Assembly (NCBI RefSeq): GCF_947489565.1
Contig: NZ_CANLEA010000017.1
Span: 1-64,000 of the forward strand
Length of the DNA: 64,000 bases
Direction of reading: 5' to 3'
Source of the DNA: an uncultured Kordia sp.
GTDB taxonomy: Bacteria; Bacteroidota; Bacteroidia; Flavobacteriales; Flavobacteriaceae
In this document: one piece after another, positions 53,003-61,503 of the stretch
Layout: each line of letters opens with the position of its first letter
Position numbering within the stretch: position 1 is the stretch's first letter
The notes under the pieces: generated by a model
Databases searched by the model: none
What the model was told of the DNA's origin: nothing
The model's input: the letters and a program-made list of their open reading frames with translations, nothing else
Position numbers and translations under genes: made by a program

Positions 53003-53111
53003 AATTTACATGTAAAATAAATACTACACAGATCTAGTAATGGCTAATCGTTTTAATTTCAATGTATTAGATTTTGTAGTAATTATAAAAACTTAACCTA
53101 ACTCTTACATT

Positions 53112-56100
53112 ATGAAAAAGAACCTACTTTTCATTGTCCTAGCGGCTATGCTACATTTTTCTATGGCACAAGCGCAAGGACGACAAAATTTTTGGTCTAC
53201 TTCCCAAAAATCATTAAACAGTAATATTGTTGAACACAATAAAGATTTGCCCACAACAAAGGTGTTCGATTTAAATCTAGACGGTTTCAAAAGTGCTTTG
53301 CAAAATGCCCCGCAAAGAGATGGAACTAACAGCAATTCTAATATTGTACTTTCCTTTCCAAATGCGAAAGGAGAAATGGAACGTTTTCAAATTTTTGAAG
53401 CACCTGTATTACATCCAGATTTGGCAGCAAGATATCCAGGGATAAAATCGTATGCAGGACAAGGAATTGACAATCCTACAGCAGTAATCCGATTCAGTGT
53501 ATCTCCTTTAGGAATACAAACTATGCGCTTATCTGCGTCGGAAAAAGCGGTATTTATTGAGCCAATTTCAAACGATCGTACTACCTATACGGTGTATGAA
53601 AGAGCAGACAGATCGGCTTCTTTATCTGATTTTGAATGTCAGGTAACAGATGATATGTCTTTAAATACTGAATCGACTACGGCACGCCCAAATGCAGATG
53701 ATGGAACTCTAAGAACCTACAGATTAGCAGTATCTACCACAGGAGAATATACAGCATTCCACGGCGGAACAAAAGCTGGAGCATTGGCAGCTATCAATAC
53801 AACCATGACACGTGTAAACGGTGTGTTTGAAAATGATTTTAATGTAACAATGGTTGTCATTGCAAATAATGACGATGTTATTTATACGAATGCGAGTACC
53901 GATCCATATTCTAATGGAAGCTTTAACAGTCAAGTACAAAATACATTGACAAGTGTTATTGGAGAAGCAAACTATGATGTTGGACATTTATTTGCCAGAG
54001 CTTCCGATAACGGAAATGCAGGATGTATAGGATGTGTATGTGTAAACAGACAAAAAGGAAGTGCATTTACATCAAGAAGCACACCTGTAGGAGATCCGTT
54101 TGATATTGATTATGTAGCGCATGAACTTGGACATCAATTTGGAGCAAACCATACATTTAGTTTTAGAAACGAAGGAACCAATGCACATTTTGAACCAGGA
54201 AGTGGTACTACAATTATGGGATATGCAGGAATTACAGGAGCTACGGATGTACAATCGAACAGTGATCCATATTTCCACTGGTTTTCTATTGAGCAAGTAA
54301 CCAATTATGTAAAAAGTACTTCTTGTCAAACAAATACAGCTACAGGAAATGCGACGCCAACTGCCGATGCGGGATCAAACTATACAATTCCAAAAGGAAC
54401 GCCATTTGTACTTACAGGAAATGGAACGGATGCAGACGGTGATAGCTTAACGTATTGTTGGGAACAATCGGATGAAAATAATGCAGCAACGACCTATCCA
54501 AGTGTGACAGGAACTTCTGGAGTTGCATTTCGTTCGTTTAATCCAACAACATCAACAAGTAGATACTTTCCAAGATTATCAACTATAAAAAGTGGTGCAA
54601 CTTCTTGGCAATGGGAAGCTGTTCCGAATGTTGCCAGAACGCTAAATTTTAGATTGACAGTAAGAGATAACAGAGCAGGAGGAGCCGCAAATAATAGCGA
54701 CGATATGGTGGTTACGGTAAACGGAACTGCTGGTCCATTTGTAGTCAATGCTCCAAACAGTGCTGTAACTTGGAATGCAGGAACGACACAAACAGTAACA
54801 TGGAATGTTGCAGGAACTACCGGAAATGGAGTAAACGCAGCAAACGTGGATATTTTATTATCTACAGATGGTGGAGATACGTATCCAATCACGCTAGCTT
54901 CAAATGTAACGAACGATGGATCGCACGATATCGTGGTGCCAAACAATCAAGGAAGTCAAAATAGAATTATGGTAAAAGGATCAAATCATATCTTCTTTGA
55001 TATTTCAAATGCAAACTTTACCATTGCTGGACAAGTAACTTGTAATGCAACAGTGCCAACAGGCGTAACAGTTTCTAGTATTACTGCTGCTGGAGCTTCC
55101 GTAAGTTGGGATGCTGTACAAGGAGCAACGTACGATGTGCGTTACCGTGCAACAGGAACAACTTCTTGGACTACAAATGCAGTAACAGGAACATCTACAT
55201 CGCTTTCAGGATTAGCTGCAGCTACCGAATACGAAGTACAAGTACGTAGCAAATGTACAAGTGGTAACTCAGCATATTCAACATCTACAAACTTTACAAC
55301 AACAAGTGTTCAATTGAATTATTGTGATTCTCAAAGTACCAATATCAATGATGAATATATTGGTCGAGTACAACTGAATACGATTGATAATTCTTCTGGA
55401 GGTCAGTTTTACACTGATTTTACATCAATTTCAACCGATGTGTCAAAATCACAAGCGTATACAATTACAGTAACGCCAACGTGGACAGGAACGGTATATA
55501 GTGAAGGATATTCGGTTTGGATAGATTACAATCAAGATGGTGATTTTACAGATGCAGGAGAACAAGTTTGGTCAAGAGCCGCAACAACAAATACTCCAGT
55601 AAGCGGAACATTTACAATTCCAAACTCAGCAACTGATGGAGCTACAAGAATGCGTGTATCAATGAAATATAACGGAATACCAACTTCTTGCGAAACATTC
55701 ACTTACGGAGAAGTAGAAGATTATACAGTTGTTGTTGGAGCAGCCGGACCAGATACGCAAGCACCAAGCATACCAACAGGATTGTCAGCTTCTGGAACCA
55801 CACAAACGGAAACTACTTTAAGTTGGACAGCTGCTACCGATAATGTAGGAGTAACAGGGTATGAAGTATTCCAAGATGGAGTAAGTATTGGAACAACTTC
55901 TGGAACATCACTAAATGTAACGGGACTTACAGAAGCTACAACCTATGCATTTACAGTACAAGCACAAGATGCTGCTGGAAATGTTTCTGCTTCAAGTGCT
56001 GCCTTAAATGTAACGACACTATCTGCGGCGACAGGAGTAACGTTAACGCTTAATTTTGATAACTATCCAGAAGAAACAAGTTGGGAAATACGCAATAGTA

Positions 56101-56633
56101 GCAATCAAATAGTAGCTTCTGGCGGAACGTACGGATCACAACCAGATGGTTCTACCTTAGTAATTAATCAAAACTTACCTGCGGGATGCTATAGTTTAAT
56201 TGTGAGAGATAGTTACGGAGACGGAATGTGCTGTAGTTGGGGAACAGGTTCGTATTCATTAAATGAAGGATCAACGGTATTGGCTTCAGGAGCTTCTTTT
56301 GGAAGTTCTGAAACGAGTAATTTCTGTGTTGGTGGCGCTACAAGTAGAGGAGACAATCCTATAAGTAGTACTGTAGATGACACAGATGATACAATTGTAT
56401 TTAACGTAACAATTTATCCGAATCCAGTACGAGGTAACGAAATTAAATTACTTCTAAAAGATCAAGGAATTCAACAAAGCACGTATGTAATTCGTGATTT
56501 AGTAGGAAGAAATGTAAAAGAAGGAGTGCTTGCAACTAAAACTATAAATGTTGCAAACTTACCTAGAGGAATCTATTTGATTCAAATAAGTAACGGCGAT
56601 ACTACAACCACTAAAAAACTCATTCGAGAATAA
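53112..56633 (+). CDS. Secreted reprolysin-like metalloprotease with FnIII and T9SS tail
   Basis: The 1173-residue protein has a signal peptide, a propeptide-like part (25-190), and a reprolysin/metzincin domain with HELGHQFGANH (zinc ligands from residue 337) and a Met-turn near TIMGYAG. Next come a PKD-like region (about 415-540), a beta-sandwich (540-640), an FnIII (about 644-732), a GEVEDY-type domain (735-880), a second FnIII (about 885-975), a DNYPEETSW module (975-1073) and a T9SS sorting tail (about 1095-1173, YPNPVRGNEIKL). It is likely a surface or released protease. Confidence 0.93.
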   Translation: MKKNLLFIVLAAMLHFSMAQAQGRQNFWSTSQKSLNSNIVEHNKDLPTTKVFDLNLDGFKSALQNAPQRDGTNSNSNIVLSFPNAKGEMERFQIFEAPVLHPDLAARYPGIKSYAGQGIDNPTAVIRFSVSPLGIQTMRLSASEKAVFIEPISNDRTTYTVYERADRSASLSDFECQVTDDMSLNTESTTARPNADDGTLRTYRLAVSTTGEYTAFHGGTKAGALAAINTTMTRVNGVFENDFNVTMVVIANNDDVIYTNASTDPYSNGSFNSQVQNTLTSVIGEANYDVGHLFARASDNGNAGCIGCVCVNRQKGSAFTSRSTPVGDPFDIDYVAHELGHQFGANHTFSFRNEGTNAHFEPGSGTTIMGYAGITGATDVQSNSDPYFHWFSIEQVTNYVKSTSCQTNTATGNATPTADAGSNYTIPKGTPFVLTGNGTDADGDSLTYCWEQSDENNAATTYPSVTGTSGVAFRSFNPTTSTSRYFPRLSTIKSGATSWQWEAVPNVARTLNFRLTVRDNRAGGAANNSDDMVVTVNGTAGPFVVNAPNSAVTWNAGTTQTVTWNVAGTTGNGVNAANVDILLSTDGGDTYPITLASNVTNDGSHDIVVPNNQGSQNRIMVKGSNHIFFDISNANFTIAGQVTCNATVPTGVTVSSITAAGASVSWDAVQGATYDVRYRATGTTSWTTNAVTGTSTSLSGLAAATEYEVQVRSKCTSGNSAYSTSTNFTTTSVQLNYCDSQSTNINDEYIGRVQLNTIDNSSGGQFYTDFTSISTDVSKSQAYTITVTPTWTGTVYSEGYSVWIDYNQDGDFTDAGEQVWSRAATTNTPVSGTFTIPNSATDGATRMRVSMKYNGIPTSCETFTYGEVEDYTVVVGAAGPDTQAPSIPTGLSASGTTQTETTLSWTAATDNVGVTGYEVFQDGVSIGTTSGTSLNVTGLTEATTYAFTVQAQDAAGNVSASSAALNVTTLSAATGVTLTLNFDNYPEETSWEIRNSSNQIVASGGTYGSQPDGSTLVINQNLPAGCYSLIVRDSYGDGMCCSWGTGSYSLNEGSTVLASGASFGSSETSNFCVGGATSRGDNPISSTVDDTDDTIVFNVTIYPNPVRGNEIKLLLKDQGIQQSTYVIRDLVGRNVKEGVLATKTINVANLPRGIYLIQISNGDTTTTKKLIRE

Positions 56634-56653
56634 TAACCTATCTTATGAAGACC

Positions 56654-56687
56654 AAAAGCCTTGAGAAATTCTCAAGGCTTTTTTTAT
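56654..56687 (+). terminator. Terminator of the reprolysin-like gene
   Basis: AAAAGCCTTGAG pairs with CTCAAGGCTTTT around a five-base loop, followed by T's, 21 bases after the stop. Confidence 0.86.
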
Positions 56688-56776
56688 GTTGTCTCGTCCC
56701 AAAAAAAGTTGATTAGAATCTTTAATATTCTGGTGAAACTCTGTTTTAATAAAGTTTAGGTTTTATTATACGCAGT

Positions 56777-57166
56777 TTAGTTTTTTAAATCGTAAATCTC
56801 CTTCCAATTAATTTCTCGTTCTACTCCTTCTTTGTTTGTAAACGTTCCTTTTTCATCGGAATAATTCCCATACTCCATGTTTTGCGGGTCAAATCCAGAT
56901 ATGAATGAGTTATAATAAATTGAGCTGATCCATGCTCCTAAATCTTCGTCATTGAGCCATCCACTTTCTGTATCTATTTCAAGAATCTCATTTAACCCAT
57001 AATTCTCAAATAGAAAATTCCAACCTGTATCCCAAATTGAAGCTTCTAGTATTTGACAGAAATCAAATAATTGAATCACTTTAGACTTGTCTATTAAATC
57101 TACAGTAAAATACGTTGTTCCATTTGGTTCAGGATATTTTCTCCAAGCTAAAGGTGTAGGTTTCAT
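56777..57166 (-). CDS. Hypothetical protein
   Basis: The 129-residue acidic, Trp/Tyr-rich protein has no signal peptide. It contains FDFCQILEASIWDTGWNFLF in the middle and a C-terminal INWKEIYDL. No family is recognised. It has its own start context and no close co-directional partner; the methyltransferase gene ends 76 bases upstream on the same strand, so read-through is possible. It may belong to the immunity/SMI1-like group of small acidic proteins, but I see no signature for that. Confidence 0.6.
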   Translation of the reverse strand: MKPTPLAWRKYPEPNGTTYFTVDLIDKSKVIQLFDFCQILEASIWDTGWNFLFENYGLNEILEIDTESGWLNDEDLGAWISSIYYNSFISGFDPQNMEYGNYSDEKGTFTNKEGVEREINWKEIYDLKN

Positions 57167-57242
57167 TGTTCAATTACTTACAAAATCCAAATATAGGCAT
57201 TGTGGTTATTGTATACAGCGAAAGTTGTGTTATTACTAAAAA

Positions 57243-58802
57243 TTACTGTATCAAATTAATACTAATGGTAGAAATTTCATCGCTTGGAAAATGATACGAA
57301 TGCAGCGGATCAATGGTAATTCCCGCTTTAGCGATCGCATCCAAAAACACATCTAATTCCACAATATACTGATCCGAAAAACCATGCGTAACATCATACG
57401 CAGTACAAGGTGTTTTGCCTAAGTTTATAGCTACCGTATTTGGAGCAACCGTATGCAACTCAATAAACAATAAACCGTGTTTCTCAATATACGGTTTCCA
57501 CTTTTGAAAATGCTCTATCAAACTTTGTGCAACGTCCTTATTATGCAATTGCTTTCCACGATGAGCAAAGGCTCCAGTAGATAATAAATGACCCGTATAA
57601 TTGCCCGATGGTTCATTAAAAGGTCTGTTGTGATCCAAGAAAGAACGCACATTGAGCAACTCTTCCAATTTTACATTATACAACTCTTGTAACTTCTGAT
57701 CGATCTCTGCAGGATTTCCAATATCGCCCCAAACGACTTCTGCCCAAACATTGGCTTTTTCTAAATTTCGTTTGGTACTCAACAAGGCTTCTTTATTATA
57801 ATCGGCACCAATCAGAATAAGTTTATTGGCACTTAAATCGTCTTTGCGTTGCGTTTTGTTCCAAATCAAATCAAAAATATGCTCTAACAAAGCACCATTT
57901 CCACAACCTACATCTATAATTCCTTTAGGTTGCTCGTCCAAAGGCTTATTAAAAATATCGACCAAAACGGCATCAAACTTATTAAAATAGGTGGCATGAC
58001 TTCCGCCGCTTCCCCAAACATTAATGCCTCTAAATACATGTTGTTCATTGCCTAAATGATCTTGCTGGAAAAAAGGTAGAAAATCACCTGTCAAATAAGT
58101 TTCCTTATGTCGCATAATTGGCATATAAGAAGTGGTAACACCATATGCGTAACTCTTGGCGAATAAAAATGAACCTTTTGTAGTTAAGGAAGTGCCGTCA
58201 TGTAATTCTAACAACTGTAACACTTTTTGAAGCGGAGTATCTTCCAAAAAAGTAGCGGTTTCTATAGTTTCTAAATCTGCATGATATCCCAAATACACAA
58301 GTAACGGTGCTAACAAAACACCTTCTAAATGTAGCGCAACTTCTTCTTGAAAATAACTATCTGCTTTCATCGCTTCTTTGGTGATTGACCAATATGTAGC
58401 AAATGAAATTAAGGTATCCATATCTGGTAATGGAAATTGATACGGCTGTTTTAACAAGTCATAATAATATGCAAACAGTGTATTAAAATTTGTGTAATGA
58501 GCAATATGACGTTGAAAATTGGTGAACTTTGGAGTCGTTTCAATGCGAACTTCTTCAGCTGTGACTTCATATTTTAAAATTCCCTGAGAAGCCAAACTCC
58601 GTAAGGAAACATTCAAATAACCTGCGTGAAATTGCGGAAACTTTTCCAAGATAGCTGCTACAGAAGTAGTCTGTGCGGTTGCTAAAAAATCAAAAACCAA
58701 CTGTTGTTCCAATACGGCAATGGTTGCAGTAATGGCAAGTCCATCTTGATGTTTAAATAAAAGGGATCGAAAAGTGCGTTTTTGTTCTCTAGTTAAGCTC
58801 AT
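57243..58802 (-). CDS. Large SAM-dependent methyltransferase
   Basis: The 519-residue protein has an N-terminal winged-helix/dimerisation-like region (to about 110), a middle helical part and a class I methyltransferase domain (about 290-500) with the SAM loop GIIDVGCGNGALLEHIF. The large size and N-terminal layout recall methyltransferases of natural-product pathways (O-methyltransferase or AprA MT-like), but the substrate is unknown. It has its own -7 box, and two precursor peptide genes lie just upstream on the same strand. Confidence 0.8.
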   Translation of the reverse strand: MSLTREQKRTFRSLLFKHQDGLAITATIAVLEQQLVFDFLATAQTTSVAAILEKFPQFHAGYLNVSLRSLASQGILKYEVTAEEVRIETTPKFTNFQRHIAHYTNFNTLFAYYYDLLKQPYQFPLPDMDTLISFATYWSITKEAMKADSYFQEEVALHLEGVLLAPLLVYLGYHADLETIETATFLEDTPLQKVLQLLELHDGTSLTTKGSFLFAKSYAYGVTTSYMPIMRHKETYLTGDFLPFFQQDHLGNEQHVFRGINVWGSGGSHATYFNKFDAVLVDIFNKPLDEQPKGIIDVGCGNGALLEHIFDLIWNKTQRKDDLSANKLILIGADYNKEALLSTKRNLEKANVWAEVVWGDIGNPAEIDQKLQELYNVKLEELLNVRSFLDHNRPFNEPSGNYTGHLLSTGAFAHRGKQLHNKDVAQSLIEHFQKWKPYIEKHGLLFIELHTVAPNTVAINLGKTPCTAYDVTHGFSDQYIVELDVFLDAIAKAGITIDPLHSYHFPSDEISTISINLIQ

Positions 58803-58825
58803 ATCTCTTAAAGATACAGAATTTT

Positions 58826-58833
58826 CAAATGTA
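58826..58833 (-). promoter_or_regulatory. -7 box of the methyltransferase gene
   Basis: TACATTTG on the minus strand matches TAnnTTTG, 24 bases before the start codon; a second weaker TATCTTTA lies closer. It suggests the methyltransferase need not depend on the peptide promoters. Confidence 0.35.
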
Positions 58834-58907
58834 GCCGAGAGGAAACGTAGTTAAAAGAAAGCTAAATTATTGTCGTAATAAAATAGCTTTCTAATAAGAT
58901 TAAATCC

Positions 58908-59135
58908 CTATATATTAATAGGACAATTTCCATAAGGTCCTGTGCAAATTTCAGGATTGGATGCTGGTAACGGTTCTGGTTCTTGTGGCTTTGGACAAGC
59001 GATTACTAAAGTTTTAAGAAAATCTGTCAAATAACTTGTAGTTCCAGATGCTCCGCCTTTTACCTCATTAAGACGATCTAAATTAGAAACCGTTTTTTTG
59101 TGTAAGGCTAAACTTTTTAAAGTTTGTTTTTTCAT
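58908..59135 (-). CDS. Lanthipeptide-type precursor peptide B
   Basis: The 75-residue peptide starts MKKQTLKSLALHKKTVSNL and has GG at 27-28. The core holds Cys47, Cys64 and Cys71 and the phrase QEPEPLPAS, then a GNCPI end. The sister peptide at 59184 has QEPEPLPDS and a GACPM end, so the pair arose by duplication. It is 105 bases before the methyltransferase gene. The stretch before its start (ACTAATTATCATG) resembles that before the peptide at 12665 (ACTAATTAAATCATG). Confidence 0.75.
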   Translation of the reverse strand: MKKQTLKSLALHKKTVSNLDRLNEVKGGASGTTSYLTDFLKTLVIACPKPQEPEPLPASNPEICTGPYGNCPINI

Positions 59136-59183
59136 GATAATTAGTTTTAATGAATTTTGTTTTAGACTGTTTTTTATAGAAAC

Positions 59184-59381
59184 TTACATTGGGCAAGCTC
59201 CATGATTACTATTGCAACGAGGAAACACAGAGTCTGGAAGTGGTTCTGGTTCTTGTTGGCAATCTGTAAAAATCCAAGAAAACCAAGTTCCTGTAATTCC
59301 ACCTTTAATATTTGCCTGTTTGTCTAGTTGTGAAATTGTGTTTTTGCGTAATGCTAAATTTTTTAAAGATTTTTTCTTCAT
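59184..59381 (-). CDS. Lanthipeptide-type precursor peptide A
   Basis: The 65-residue peptide starts MKKKSLKNLALRKNTISQL and has GG at 27-28. The core has Cys41, Cys56 and Cys63, two Trp (TWFSW) and the EPEPLP phrase shared with peptide B. A longer frame to 59501 exists but its extra part does not resemble any leader; the ATG at 59381 matches the family. It is 94 bases after the ABC ATPase gene and 48 bases before peptide B, all on the minus strand. Confidence 0.75.
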   Translation of the reverse strand: MKKKSLKNLALRKNTISQLDKQANIKGGITGTWFSWIFTDCQQEPEPLPDSVFPRCNSNHGACPM

Positions 59382-59475
59382 GATGTATCTATTTTTTGTT
59401 CGATGCAAAGATTCATCAATAGAAAAATGTGAGGTAGCGTGAAAAAACGGAATTAATAAGAGGAAAAAGACGGGT

Positions 59476-61146
59476 TTAAATTCCCTTTGGAATAGCGTCA
59501 ATTAACTTTTGTGTGTAGGAAGATTTCGGATTGGCGTAGATGGCATCGGCTTCGCCCAATTCTTCAATTTGTCCAGCATTCATCACCAATAACTGATCGG
59601 AAATATACTTGACAACAGCCAAATCATGTGAAATAAAAATATAAGTAAAGCCAAAATTATCTTTCAGTTCATTCAGTAAATTCAGCACTTGTGCCTGTAC
59701 CGAAATGTCTAAAGCTGAAACCGATTCGTCACAAATAATCAACTTTGGTTGTAAGGCAATAGTTCTTGCAATTCCAATACGTTGCCGTTGTCCGCCCGAA
59801 AACTCATGCGGATATCTTCCGTAATACGAAGCGTCTAAACCAACACGTTTTAGCAATTCCAATACTTTTTCTTTTCGCTCTGCATCGTTGGCATACAAAC
59901 CATGCACTTTCATAGGTTCTAAAATAGCAGATCCTACAGGAATTCGTGGATTCAGTGAAGCAAAAGGATCTTGAAAAATGATCTGAATCTCTTTGCGCAA
60001 ACTTCGAATTTCACTTGCAGACAATTTGGTAATATCTTGTCCTTTATATAATATCTCACCTTCTGTTGCTTGATGCAATTGCAAAATGGTATTTCCTAAA
60101 GTCGATTTTCCACAACCAGATTCGCCCACCAAACCAAGGGTTTCACCTTCGTATAATGAAAAACTAACGTCGTCTACAGCTTTCACTTCCGTAGATTTGC
60201 CAAAGATGCCAGCTTTGCTAAAAAACGACTTTGATACGTTTTTGACTTCCAAAATTGGCGCTTTTGCGTAAATGGACTCGTGATGACGTTTTCGTTCTGT
60301 AGCAGAAACAATAGTATCCGAAACGGTACCTGCTAAGACATCTTGAATGGTTGGCAATTTTTTCAAACGAACCTCTAAAGAAGGTTTTGACTTTAATAAT
60401 GCTTTGGTATATTCATGTGTAGGATTGGAAAATAAAGTGGTTGTTTTTCCACGTTCTACAATATCACCTTGATACATCACTACAATCTGATCGGCAATTT
60501 CACTGACCAAAGACAAATCGTGTGAAATAAAAATAATGCCCATTTCAGTTTCTTGCTGCAATTCTTTCAACAGCAAAATAATTTCCTTCTGAACCGTTAC
60601 ATCAAGCGCAGTTGTTGGTTCATCTGCAATAAGCAACTTGGGTTTGCAAGCAATAGCCATGGCAATCATGACGCGTTGTTTTTGTCCACCACTCAATTGA
60701 TGTGGATACGATCGGTACATTTGATCAACTCGTGGCAACTTTACCTTTTCAAAAAGTGATAATACCGTTGCTTTTACTTCTTTCTTTGTGCAGAATTTAT
60801 GTTGTAATAAAACTTCTTCTACCTGTTTTCCACAAGTCATCGATGGATTCAAAGAGCTCATAGGTTCTTGAAAAATCATTGAAATTTCATTCCCGCGCAA
60901 GCGTTGAAAGTCTTTATTAGAAAGCGAAGTTAAGTTTTGATCTTTATATAAAATATCACCTGTAATGGTCACATTTTTAGTAGGTAATAAACCTAAAACG
61001 GCCAAAGAAGAAACCGATTTTCCACTACCAGATTCTCCAACAATTCCTAAAATTTCATTAGAAGAAACCGTATATGAAATTCCATGAATTACTTCATTGT
61101 CTTTAAAAGAAATAGTGAGATTTTGTATATCTAGTAGCGTATGCAT
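59476..61146 (-). CDS. Oligopeptide ABC transporter, fused double ATPase
   Basis: The 556-residue protein has two complete ABC ATPase domains in one chain, like YejF/DppDF fusions. Domain 1 (about 1-265): Walker A GESGSGKS, signature LSGGQKQR, Walker B LLIADEP. Domain 2 (about 300-556): GESGCGKS, FSGGQRQR, LIICDES. The linker has the oligopeptide-type C-terminal segment of the Opp/Dpp group. It powers peptide or nickel transport with permeases encoded elsewhere. The next genes downstream are precursor peptides, but the link is positional only. Confidence 0.92.
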   Translation of the reverse strand: MHTLLDIQNLTISFKDNEVIHGISYTVSSNEILGIVGESGSGKSVSSLAVLGLLPTKNVTITGDILYKDQNLTSLSNKDFQRLRGNEISMIFQEPMSSLNPSMTCGKQVEEVLLQHKFCTKKEVKATVLSLFEKVKLPRVDQMYRSYPHQLSGGQKQRVMIAMAIACKPKLLIADEPTTALDVTVQKEIILLLKELQQETEMGIIFISHDLSLVSEIADQIVVMYQGDIVERGKTTTLFSNPTHEYTKALLKSKPSLEVRLKKLPTIQDVLAGTVSDTIVSATERKRHHESIYAKAPILEVKNVSKSFFSKAGIFGKSTEVKAVDDVSFSLYEGETLGLVGESGCGKSTLGNTILQLHQATEGEILYKGQDITKLSASEIRSLRKEIQIIFQDPFASLNPRIPVGSAILEPMKVHGLYANDAERKEKVLELLKRVGLDASYYGRYPHEFSGGQRQRIGIARTIALQPKLIICDESVSALDISVQAQVLNLLNELKDNFGFTYIFISHDLAVVKYISDQLLVMNAGQIEELGEADAIYANPKSSYTQKLIDAIPKGI

Positions 61147-61313
61147 TATTCAAAAATACACAAACAAAGTGAGTTTTACTAAATAAAATAAGTTTGTAAT
61201 ATAGGTTGAAAAAAGGGCTTAAATTTTTATTTTTCTATAAATTAAGTAAGGTTTTAGCATAGCTCTTGTACTTAAAATATTAAGTGTGTAAGAATTTCTT
61301 AAAAAAATAAGCA

Positions 61314-61363
61314 TTTCGTCGAAAAATTAGAAAATAGTTTAAATAATTGACAAAAAATTAACA
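61314..61363 (+). promoter_or_regulatory. Shared upstream block of secreted-protease genes (copy 3)
   Basis: TTTCGTCGAAA (61314-61324) is followed after exactly 33 bp by TTAACA (61358-61363), as in copies 1 and 2. It lies 141-190 bases before the S8 protease start. Elsewhere in 61147-61503 only AT-rich DNA without a gene is seen; TTAACCTAA shortly before the start is also found before the gene at 53112. Confidence 0.6.
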
Positions 61364-61503
61364 CTTTCGCAACGTTTTAATGAAAATAACTCAAAGATTC
61401 AACATTTATAATGTCAAAAATATACTTAACACACCTAATAGTATATAGAGTCGATAGAGTTACCTCATTAAAAAATATTAACCTAATAACAACCAAAATA
61501 AAC

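Noticed and set aside
53724-54329. Cys/Ile-rich minus-strand ORFs inside the reprolysin-like gene
   Set aside because: They are out-of-frame readings of a long, well-supported coding sequence.
59382-59501. Longer form of precursor peptide A
   Set aside because: The extension lacks any likeness to the leader family, overlaps the end of the ABC ATPase gene, and the ATG at 59381 gives the exact family leader.
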